A stretch of 64,000 bases of DNA. Source: Auanema rhodensis (Eukaryota; Nematoda; Chromadorea; Rhabditida; Rhabditidae). The DNA lies in NCBI GenBank assembly GCA_964057225.1, contig OZ059897.1, positions 18,848,001 to 18,912,000 of the forward strand, written 5' to 3'. Positions 41,101 through 53,100 of the stretch are shown one piece after another (position 1 is the stretch's first letter; each line of letters starts with the position of its first letter). The translations under genes were made by a program, and so were the position numbers. Below the pieces are notes generated by a model that saw only the letters and a list, made by a program, of their open reading frames with translations, had not been told where the DNA came from and did no database searches.

Positions 41101-42471
41101 TTCAACGAAAAAATTATTTCTTCAGGGTGAAAATCGAGGATATAAGTGTGAAGTTATATCAGTTGATATCTCGGTGCATTTTTAAGCTAGCGCAAATCTG
41201 ATAACACAGATCGACGCAGCTTAAAAATCCGGATCGAATGCACTATACTACATTAAGAAACACTTGATACAAAAATTAGTTATGATCGTTTGAAAAATGA
41301 TGCATTAGTGTATGTTGAGTTTCCATGTACACTCAACATTGCTTCCAAAAACATTTTGACAAAAATTTTTTCAAAAAATTTCAAAATAATTTAGCAAAAA
41401 GTAGATGTTTTTAGATTCCATTTTTCAAGGCAAAGACGATGGACAATCTTATTCAACGAAAAAATTAATTCTTCAGGGTGAAAATCGAGGATATAAGTGT
41501 GAACTTATATCAGTTGATATCTCGGTGCATTTCTAAGCTAGCACAAATCTGATAACACAGATCGACGCAGCTTAAAAATCCGCATCGAATGCACTATACT
41601 ACATTGAGAAACGCTTAATACAAAAATTAGTTATGATCGTTTGAAAAATGATGCATTAGTGTATGTTGAGTTTCCATGTACACTCAACATTGCTTCCAAA
41701 AACATTTTGACAAAAATTTTTTCGAAAAATTTCAAAATAATTTAGCAAAAAATAGATGTTTTTAGATTCCATTTTTCAAGGCAAAGACGATGGACAATGT
41801 TATTCAACGAAAAAATTAATTCTTCAGGGTGAAAATCGAGGATATAAGTGTGAACTTATATCAGTTGATATCTCGGTGCATTTTTAAGCTAGCGCAAATC
41901 TGATAACACAGATCGACGCAGCTTAAAAATCCGCATCGAATGCACTATACTACATTAAGAAACGCTTAATACAAAAATTAGTTATGATCGTTTGAAAAAT
42001 GATGCATTAGTGTATGTTGAGTTTCCATGTACACTCAACATTGCTTCCAAAAACATTTTGACAAAAATTTTTTCGAAAAATTTCAAAATAATTTAGCAAA
42101 AAGTAGATGTTTTTAGATTCCTTTTTTCAAGGCAAAAACGATGGACAATGTTATTCAACGAAAAAATTATTTCTTCAGGGTGAAAATCGAGGATATAAGT
42201 GTGAACTTATATCAGTTGATATCTCGGTGCATTTTTAAGCTAGCGCAAATCTGATAACACAGATCGACGCAGCTTAAAAATCCGGATCGAATGCACTATA
42301 CTACATTAAGAAACACTTGATACAAAAATTAGTTATGATCGTTTGAAAAATGATGCATTAGTGTATGTTGAGTTTCCATGTACACTCAACATTGCTTCCA
42401 AAAACATTTTGACAAAAATTTTTTCGAAAAATTTCAAAATAATTTAGCAAAAAGTAGATGTTTTTAGATTC
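35101..42471 (+). repeat. 21-mer HOR, copy 1 (M100-M120; 7,371 bp)
   Basis: Twenty-one units whose barcodes recur in the same order as M121-M141. Rare marks at the same offset in both copies include A at m347 (M105/M126), C at m272 (M110/M131; 38882/46253), C at m108 (M111/M132; 39069/46440), G at m86 (M112/M133, M117/M138), and C m30 with C m115 and A m125 (M113/M134, M118/M139). Each pair is exactly 7,371 bp apart. Smaller repeats are nested inside, for example M102-M104 resembling M108-M110. Confidence 0.92.
39313..42471 (+). repeat. 5-unit repeat nested in the 21-mer, copy 1 (1,755-bp offset)
   Basis: E-F-G-C-G is followed by E-F-G-C. E has G at m86 and A at m306; F has C at m30, C at m115 and A at m125; G has A at m188 with CGCTTAA; C is the T m2/G m165 type. 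M112-M115 thus recur as M117-M120. The second round stops short of the fifth unit because M121 is a different type. Confidence 0.83.
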
Positions 42472-45400
42472 CTTTTTTCAAGGCAAAAACGATGGACAAT
42501 GTTATTCAACGAAAAAATTATTTCTTCAGGGTGAAAATCGAGGATATAAGTGTGAACTTATATCAGTTGATATCTCGGTGCATTTTTAAGCTAGCGCAAA
42601 TCTGATAACACAGATCGACGCAGCTTAAAAATCCGCATCGAATGCACTATACTACATTGAGAAACGCTTAATACAAAAATTAGTTATGATCGTTTGAAAA
42701 ATGATGCATTAGTGTATGTTGAGTTTCCATGTACACTCAACATTGCTTCCAAAAACATTTTGACAAAAATTTTTTCGAAAAATTTCAAAATAATTTAGCA
42801 AAAAATAGATGTTTTTAGATTCCATTTTTCAAGGCAAAAACGATGGACAATGTTATTCAACGAAAAAATTAATTCTTCAGGGTGAAAATCGAGGATATAA
42901 GTGTGAACTTATATCAGTTGATATCTCGGTGCATTTTTAAGCTAGCGCAAATCTGATAACACAGATCGACGCAGCTTAAAAATCCGCATCGAATGCACTA
43001 TACTACATTAAGAAACGCTTGATACAAGAATTAGTTATGATCGTTTGAAAAATGATGCATTAGTGTATGTTGAGTTTCCATGTACACTCAACATTGCTTC
43101 CAAAAACATTTTGACAAAAATTTTTTCGAAAAATTTCAAAATAATTTAGCAAAAAGTAGATGTTTTAAGATTCCATTTTTCAAGGCAAAGACGATGGACA
43201 ATGTTATTCAACGAAAAAATTAATTCTTCAGGGTGAAAATCGAGGATATAAGTGTGAACTTATATCAGTTGATATCTCGGTGCATTTTAAAGCTAGCGCA
43301 AATCTGATAACACAGATCGACGCAGCTTAAAAATCCGCATCGAATGCACTATACTACATTGAGAAACGCTTAATACAAAAATTAGTTATGATCGTTTGAA
43401 AAATGATGCATTAGTGTATGTTGAGTTTCCATGTACACTCAACATTGCTTCCAAAAACATTTTGACAAAAATTTTTTCGAAAAATTTCAAAATAATTTAG
43501 CGAAAAGTAGATGTTTTTAGATTCCATTTTTCAAGGCAAAGACGATGGACAATGTTCTTCAACGAAAAAATTAATTTTTCAGGGTGAAAATCGAGGATAT
43601 AAGTGTGAACTTATATCAGTTGATATCTCGGTGCATTTTTAAGCTAGCGCAAATCTGATAACACAGATCGACGCAGCTTAAAAATCCGCATCGAATGCAC
43701 TATACTACATTGAGAAACGCTTAATACAAAAATTAGTTATGATCGTTTGAAAAATGATGCATTAGTGTATGTTGAGTTTCCATGTACACTCAACATTGCT
43801 TCCAAAAACATTTTGACAAAAATTTTTTCGAAAAATTTCAAAATAATTTAGCAAAAAGTAGATGTTTTTAGATTCCTTTTTTCAAGGCAAAAACGATGGA
43901 CAATGTTATTCAACGAAAAAATTATTTCTTCAGGGTGAAAATCGAGGATATAAGTGTGAACTTATATCAGTTGATATCTCGGTGCATTTTTAAGCTAGCG
44001 CAAATCTGATAACACAGATCGACGCAGCTTAAAAATCCGCATCGAATGCACTATACTACATTGAGAAACGCTTAATACAAAAATTAGTTATGATCGTTTG
44101 AAAAATGATGCATTAGTGTATGTTGAGTTTCCATGTACACTCAACATTGCTTCCAAAAACATTTTGACAAAAATTTTTTCGAAAAATTTCAAAATAATTT
44201 AGCAAAAAATAGATGTTTTTAGATTCCATTTTTCAAGGCAAAAACGATGGACAATGTTATTCAACGAAAAAATTAATTCTTCAGGGTGAAAATCGAGGAT
44301 ATAAGTGTGAACTTATATCAGTTGATATCTCGGTGCATTTTTAAGCTAGCGCAAATCTGATAACACAGATCGACGCAGCTTAAAAATCCGCATCGAATGC
44401 ACTATACTACATTAAGAAACGCTTGATACAAGAATTAGTTATGATCGTTTGAAAAATGATGCATTAGTGTATGTTGAGTTTCCATGTACACTCAACATTG
44501 CTTCCAAAAACATTTTGACAAAAATTTTTTCGAAAAATTTCAAAATAATTTAGCAAAAAGTAGATGTTTTTAAATTCCATTTTTCAAGGCAAAGACGATG
44601 GACAATGTTATTCAACGAAAAAATTAATTCTTCAGGGTGAAAATCGAGGATATAAGTGTGAACTTATATCAGTTGATATCTCGGTGCATTTTTAAGCTAG
44701 CGCAAATCTGATAACACAGATCGACGCAGCTTAAAAATCCGGATCGAATGCACTATACTACATTAAGAAACACTTGATACAAAAATTAGTTATGATCGTT
44801 TGAAAAATGATGCATTAGTGTATGTTGAGTTTCCATGTACACTCAACATTGCTTCCAAAAACATTTTGACAAAAATTTTTTCGAAAAATTTCAAAATAAT
44901 TTAGCAAAAAGTAGATGTTTTTAGATTCCATTTTTCAAGGCAAAGACGATGGACAATGTTATTCAACGAAAAAATTAATTCTTCAGGGTGAAAATCGAGG
45001 ATATAAGTGTGAACTTATATCAGTTGATATCTCGGTGCATTTTTAAGCTAGCGCAAATCTGATAACACAGATCGACGCAGCTTAAAAATCCGCATCGAAT
45101 GCACTATACTACATTGAGAAACGCTTAATACAAAAATTAGTTATGATCGTTTGAAAAATGATGCATTAGTGTATGTTGAGTTTCCATGTACACTCAACAT
45201 TGCTTCCAAAAACATTTTGACAAAAATTTTTTCGAAAAATTTCAAAATAATTTAGCAAAAAGTAGATGTTTTAAGATTCCATTTTTCAAGGCAAAGACGA
45301 TGGACAATGTTATTCAACGAAAAAATTAATTCTTCAGGGTGAAAATCGAGGATATAAGTGTGAACTTATATCAGTTGATATCTCGGTGCATTTTAAAGCT

Positions 45401-48400
45401 AGCGCAAATCTGATAACACAGATCGACGCAGCTTAAAAATCCGCATCGAATGCACTATACTACATTGAGAAACGCTTAATACAAAAATTAGTTATGATCG
45501 TTTGAAAAATGATGCATTAGTGTATGTTGAGTTTCCATGTACACTCAACATTGCTTCCAAAAACATTTTGACAAAAATTTTTTCGAAAAATTTCAAAATA
45601 ATTTAGCGAAAAGTAGATGTTTTTAGATTCCATTTTTCAAGGCAAAGACGATGGACAATGTTCTTCAACGAAAAAATTAATTTTTCAGGGTGAAAATCGA
45701 GGATATAAGTGTGAACTTATATCAGTTGATATCTCGGTGCATTTTTAAGCTAGCGCAAATCTGATAACACAGATCGACGCAGCTTAAAAATCCGCATCGA
45801 ATGCACTATACTACATTGAGAAACGCTTAATACAAAAATTAGTTATGATCGTTTGAAAAATGATGCATTAGTGTATGTTGAGTTTCCATGTACACTCAAC
45901 ATTGCTTCCAAAAACATTTTGACAAAAATTTTTTCGAAAAATTTCAAAATAATTTAGCAAAAAGTAGATGTTTTTAGATTCCTTTTTTCAAGGCAAAAAC
46001 GATGGACAATGTTATTCAACGAAAAAATTATTTCTTCAGGGTGAAAATCGAGGATATAAGTGTGAACTTATATCAGTTGATATCTCGGTGCATTTTTAAG
46101 CTAGCGCAAATCTGATAACACAGATCGACGCAGCTTAAAAATCCGGATCGAATGCACTATACTACATTAAGAAACACTTGATACAAAAATTAGTTATGAT
46201 CGTTTGAAAAATGATGCATTAGTGTATGTTGAGTTTCCATGTACACTCAACACTGCTTCCAAAAACATTTTGACAAAAATTTTTTCAAAAAATTTCAAAA
46301 TAATTTAGCAAAAAGTAGATGTTTTTAGATTCCATTTTTCAAGGCAAAGACGATGGACAATGTTATTCAACGAAAAAATTAATTCTTCAGGGTGAAAATC
46401 GAGGATATAAGTGTGAACTTATATCAGTTGATATCTCGGCGCATTTTTAAGCTAGCGCAAATCTGATAACACAGATCGACGCAGCTTAAAAATCCGCATC
46501 GAATGCACTATACTACATTGAGAAACGCTTAATACAAAAATTAGTTATGATCGTTTGAAAAATGATGCATTAGTGTATGTTGAGTTTCCATGTACACTCA
46601 ACATTGCTTCCAAAAACATTTTGACAAAAATTTTTTCGAAAAATTTCAAAATAATTTAGCAAAAAGTAGATGTTTTTAGATTCCTTTTTTCAAGGCAAAA
46701 ACGATGGACAATGTTATTCAACGAAAAAATTATTTCTTCAGGGTGAAAATCGAGGATATAAGTGTGAAGTTATATCAGTTGATATCTCGGTGCATTTTTA
46801 AGCTAGCGCAAATCTGATAACACAGATCGACGCAGCTTAAAAATCCGGATCGAATGCACTATACTACATTAAGAAACACTTGATACAAAAATTAGTTATG
46901 ATCGTTTGAAAAATGATGCATTAGTGTATGTTGAGTTTCCATGTACACTCAACATTGCTTCCAAAAACATTTTGACAAAAATTTTTTCAAAAAATTTCAA
47001 AATAATTTAGCAAAAAGTAGATGTTTTTAGATTCCATTTTTCAAGGCAAAGACGATGGACAATCTTATTCAACGAAAAAATTAATTCTTCAGGGTGAAAA
47101 TCGAGGATATAAGTGTGAACTTATATCAGTTGATATCTCGGTGCATTTCTAAGCTAGCACAAATCTGATAACACAGATCGACGCAGCTTAAAAATCCGCA
47201 TCGAATGCACTATACTACATTGAGAAACGCTTAATACAAAAATTAGTTATGATCGTTTGAAAAATGATGCATTAGTGTATGTTGAGTTTCCATGTACACT
47301 CAACATTGCTTCCAAAAACATTTTGACAAAAATTTTTTCGAAAAATTTCAAAATAATTTAGCAAAAAATAGATGTTTTTAGATTCCATTTTTCAAGGCAA
47401 AGACGATGGACAATGTTATTCAACGAAAAAATTAATTCTTCAGGGTGAAAATCGAGGATATAAGTGTGAACTTATATCAGTTGATATCTCGGTGCATTTT
47501 TAAGCTAGCGCAAATCTGATAACACAGATCGACGCAGCTTAAAAATCCGCATCGAATGCACTATACTACATTAAGAAACGCTTAATACAAAAATTAGTTA
47601 TGATCGTTTGAAAAATGATGCATTAGTGTATGTTGAGTTTCCATGTACACTCAACATTGCTTCCAAAAACATTTTGACAAAAATTTTTTCGAAAAATTTC
47701 AAAATAATTTAGCAAAAAGTAGATGTTTTTAGATTCCTTTTTTCAAGGCAAAAACGATGGACAATGTTATTCAACGAAAAAATTATTTCTTCAGGGTGAA
47801 AATCGAGGATATAAGTGTGAACTTATATCAGTTGATATCTCGGTGCATTTTTAAGCTAGCGCAAATCTGATAACACAGATCGACGCAGCTTAAAAATCCG
47901 GATCGAATGCACTATACTACATTAAGAAACACTTGATACAAAAATTAGTTATGATCGTTTGAAAAATGATGCATTAGTGTATGTTGAGTTTCCATGTACA
48001 CTCAACATTGCTTCCAAAAACATTTTGACAAAAATTTTTTCGAAAAATTTCAAAATAATTTAGCAAAAAATAGATGTTTTTAGATTCCATTTTTCAAGGC
48101 AAAGACGATGGACAATGTTATTCAACGAAAAAATTAATTCTTCAGGGTGAAAATCGAGGATATAAGTGTGAACTTATATCAGTTGATATCTCGGTGCATT
48201 TTTAAGCTAGCGCAAATCTGATAACACAGATCGACGCAGCTTAAAAATCCGCATCGAATGCACTATACTACATTAAGAAACGCTTAATACAAAAATTAGT
48301 TATGATCGTTTGAAAAATGATGCATTAGTGTATGTTGAGTTTCCATGTACACTCAACATTGCTTCCAAAAACATTTTGACAAAAATTTTTTCGAAAAATT

Positions 48401-49842
48401 TCAAAATAATTTAGCAAAAAGTAGATGTTTTTAGATTCCTTTTTTCAAGGCAAAAACGATGGACAATGTTATTCAACGAAAAAATTATTTCTTCAGGGTG
48501 AAAATCGAGGATATAAGTGTGAAGTTATATCAGTTGATATCTCGGTGCATTTTTAAGCTAGCGCAAATCTGATAACACAGATCGACGCAGCTTAAAAATC
48601 CGGATCGAATGCACTATACTACATTAAGAAACACTTGATACAAAAATTAGTTATGATCGTTTGAAAAATGATGCATTAGTGTATGTTGAGTTTCCATGTA
48701 CACTCAACATTGCTTCCAAAAACATTTTGACAAAAATTTTTTCAAAAAATTTCAAAATAATTTAGCAAAAAGTAGATGTTTTTAGATTCCATTTTTCAAG
48801 GCAAAGACGATGGACAATCTTATTCAACGAAAAAATTAATTCTTCAGGGTGAAAATCGAGGATATAAGTGTGAACTTATATCAGTTGATATCTCGGTGCA
48901 TTTCTAAGCTAGCACAAATCTGATAACACAGATCGACGCAGCTTAAAAATCCGCATCGAATGCACTATACTACATTGAGAAACGCTTAATACAAAAATTA
49001 GTTATGATCGTTTGAAAAATGATGCATTAGTGTATGTTGAGTTTCCATGTACACTCAACATTGCTTCCAAAAACATTTTGACAAAAATTTTTTCGAAAAA
49101 TTTCAAAATAATTTAGCAAAAAATAGATGTTTTTAGATTCCATTTTTCAAGGCAAAGACGATGGACAATGTTATTCAACGAAAAAATTAATTCTTCAGGG
49201 TGAAAATCGAGGATATAAGTGTGAACTTATATCAGTTGATATCTCGGTGCATTTTTAAGCTAGCGCAAATCTGATAACACAGATCGACGCAGCTTAAAAA
49301 TCCGCATCGAATGCACTATACTACATTAAGAAACGCTTAATACAAAAATTAGTTATGATCGTTTGAAAAATGATGCATTAGTGTATGTTGAGTTTCCATG
49401 TACACTCAACATTGCTTCCAAAAACATTTTGACAAAAATTTTTTCGAAAAATTTCAAAATAATTTAGCAAAAAGTAGATGTTTTTAGATTCCTTTTTTCA
49501 AGGCAAAAACGATGGACAATGTTATTCAACGAAAAAATTATTTCTTCAGGGTGAAAATCGAGGATATAAGTGTGAACTTATATCAGTTGATATCTCGGTG
49601 CATTTTTAAGCTAGCGCAAATCTGATAACACAGATCGACGCAGCTTAAAAATCCGGATCGAATGCACTATACTACATTAAGAAACACTTGATACAAAAAT
49701 TAGTTATGATCGTTTGAAAAATGATGCATTAGTGTATGTTGAGTTTCCATGTACACTCAACATTGCTTCCAAAAACATTTTGACAAAAATTTTTTCGAAA
49801 AATTTCAAAATAATTTAGCAAAAAATAGATGTTTTTAGATTC
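42472..49842 (+). repeat. 21-mer HOR, copy 2 (M121-M141; 7,371 bp)
   Basis: Direct continuation of copy 1 with the same unit order. By eye I found no difference from copy 1 until the end of the last unit, where M141 ends GCAAAAAATAG and M120 ends GCAAAAAGTAG. On the left the likeness extends into the second half of M99 compared with M120, so the matching tract is a little longer than one period. Such likeness next to the diversity elsewhere suggests a recent event, or else an assembly duplication. Confidence 0.92.
46684..49842 (+). repeat. 5-unit repeat nested in the 21-mer, copy 2 (1,755-bp offset)
   Basis: The same E-F-G-C-G/E-F-G-C series as in M112-M120, here M133-M141. The 5-unit duplication therefore predates the 21-unit duplication, which copied it whole (inference from nesting). 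Confidence 0.83.
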
Positions 49843-50193
49843 CATTTTTCAAGGCAAAGACGATGGACAATGTTATTCAACGAAAAAATTAATTCTTCAG
49901 GGTGAAAATCGAGGATATAAGTGTGAACTTATATCAGTTGATATCTCGGTGCATTTTTAAGCTAGCGCAAATCTGATAACACAGATCGACGCAGCTTAAA
50001 AATCCGCATCGAATGCACTATACTACATTAAGAAACGCTTGATACAAGAATTAGTTATGATCGTTTGAAAAATGATGCATTAGTGTATGTTGAGTTTCCA
50101 TGTACACTCAACATTGCTTCCAAAAACATTTTGACAAAAATTTTTTCGAAAAATTTCAGAATAATTTAGCAAAAAGTAGATGTTTTTAGATTC
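49843..50193 (+). repeat. Unit M142, right of the 21-mer HOR
   Basis: This unit has A at m188, G at m199, G at m206 and G at m317. It does not match the unit one 21-mer period to its left (M121), so the large duplication has ended before it. Confidence 0.75.
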
Positions 50194-53100
50194 CATTTTT
50201 CAAGGCAAAGACGATGGACAATGTTATTCAACGAAGAAATTAATTCTTCAGGGTGAAAATCGAGGATATAAGTGTGAACTTATATCAGTTGATATCTCGG
50301 TGCATTTTTAAGCTAGCGCAAATCTGATAACACAGATCGACGCAGCTTAAAAATCCGCATCGAATGCACTATACTACATTGAGAAACGCTTAATACAAAA
50401 ATTAGTTATGATCGTTTGAAAAATGATGCATTAGTGTATGTTGAGTTTCCATGTACACTCAACATTGCTTCCAAAAACATTTTGACAAAAATTTTTTCGA
50501 AAAATTTCAAAATAATTTAGCAAAAAATAGATGTTTTTAGATTCCATTTTTCAAGGCAAAGACGATGGACAATGTTATTCAACGAAAAAATTAATTCTTC
50601 AGGGTGAAAATCGAGGATATAAGTGTGAACTTATATCAGTTGATATCTCGGTGCATTTTTAAGCTAGCGCAAATCTGATAACACAGATCGACGCAGCTTA
50701 AAAATCCGCATCGAATGCACTATACTACATTAAGAAACGCTTGATACAAGAATTAGTTATGATCGTTTGAAAAATGATGCATTAGTGTATGTTGAGTTTC
50801 CATGTACACTCAACATTGCTTCCAAAAACATTTTGACAAAAATTTTTTCGAAAAATTTCAAAATAATTTAGCAAAAAGTAGATGTTTTTAGATTCCATTT
50901 TTCAAGGCAAAGACGATGGACAATGTTATTCAACGAAGAAACTAATTCTTCAGGGTGAAAATCGAGGATATAAGTGTGAACTTATATCAGTTGATATCTC
51001 GGTGCATTTTTAAGCTAGCGCGAATCTGATAACACAGATCGACGCAGCTTAAAAATCCGCATCGAATGCACTATACTACATTGAGAAACGCTTAATACAA
51101 AAATTAGTTATGATCGTTTGAAAAATGATGCGTTAGTGTATGTTGAGTTTCCATGTACACTCAACATTGCTTCCAAAAACATTTTGACAAAAATTTTTTC
51201 GAAAAATTTCAAAATAATTTAGCAAAAAGTAGATGTTTTTAGATTCCTTTTTTCAAGGCAAAAACGATGGACAATGTTATTCAACGAAAAAATTATTTCT
51301 TCAGGGTGAAAATCGAGGATATAAGTGTGAACTTATATCAGTTGATATCTCGGTGCATTTTTAAGCTAGCGCAAATCTGATAACACAGATCGACGCAGCT
51401 TAAAAATCCGGATCGAATGCACTATACTACATTAAGAAACACTTGATACAAAAATTAGTTATGATCGTTTGAAAAATGATGCATTAGTGTATGTTGAGTT
51501 TCCATGTACACTCAACATTGCTTCCAAAAACATTTTGACAAAAATTTTTTCGAAAAATTTCAAAATAATTTAGCAAAAAGTAGATGTTTTTAGATTCCAT
51601 TTTTCAAGGCAAAGACGATGGACAATGTTATTCAACGAAAAAATTAATTCTTCAGGGTGAAAATCGAGGATATAAGTGTGAACTTATATCAGTTGATATC
51701 TCGGTGCATTTTAAAGCTAGCGCAAATCTGATAACACAGATCGACGCAGCTTAAAAATCCGCATCGAATGCACTATACTACATTGAGAAACGCTTAATAC
51801 AAAAATTAGTTATGATCGTTTGAAAAATGATGCATTAGTGTATGTTGAGTTTCCATGTACACTCAACATTGCTTCCAAAAACATTTTGACAAAAATTTTT
51901 TCGAAAAATTTCAAAATAATTTAGCGAAAAGTAGATGTTTTTAGATTCCATTTTTCAAGGCAAAGACGATGGACAATGTTATTCAACGAAAAAATTAATT
52001 CTTCAGGGTGAAAATCGAGGATATAAGTGTGAACTTATATCAGTTGATATCTCGGTGCATTTTTAAGCTAGCGCAAATCTGATAACACAGATCGACGCAG
52101 CTTAAAAATCCGCATCGAATGCACTATACTACATTGAAAAACGCTTAATACAAAAATTAGTTATGATCGTTTGAAAAATGATGCATTAGTGTATGTTGAG
52201 TTTCCATGTACACTCAACATTGCTTCCAAAAACATTTTGACAAAAATTTTTTCGAAAAATTTCAAAATAATTTAGCAAAAAGTAGATGTTTTTAGATTCC
52301 ATTTTTCAAGGCAAAGACGATGGACAATGTTATTCAACGAAAAAATTAATTCTTCAGGGTGAAAATCGAGGATATAAGTGTGAACTTATATCAGTTGATA
52401 TCTCGGTGCATTTTTAAGCTAGCGCAAATCTGATAACACAGATCGACGCAGCTTAAAAATCCGCATCGAATGCACTATACTACATTGAAAAACGCTTAAT
52501 ACAAAAATTAGTTATGATCGTTTGAAAAATGATGCATTAGTGTATGTTGAGTTTCCATGTACACTCAACATTGCTTCCAAAAACATTTTGACAAAAATTT
52601 TTTCGAAAAATTTCAAAATAATTTAGCAAAAAGTAGATGTTTTTAGATTCCATTTTTCAAGGCAAAGACGATGGACAATGTTATTCAACGAAAAAATTAA
52701 TTCTTCAGGGTGAAAATCGAGGATATAAGTGTGAACTTATATCAGTTGATATCTCGGTGCATTTTTAAGCTAGCGCAAATCTGATAACACAGATCGACGC
52801 AGCTTAAAAATCCGCATCGAATGCACTATACTACATTGAAAAACGCTTAATACAAAAATTAGTTATGATCGTTTGAAAAATGATGCATTAGTGTATGTTG
52901 AGTTTCCATGTACACTCAACATTGCTTCCAAAAACATTTTGACAAAAATTTTTTCGAAAAATTTCAAAATAATTTAGCAAAAAGTAGATGTTTTTAGATT
53001 CCATTTTTCAAGGCAAAGACGATGGACAATGTTATTCAACGAAAAAATTAATTCTTCAGGGTGAAAATCGAGGATATAAGTGTGAACTTATATCAGTTGA

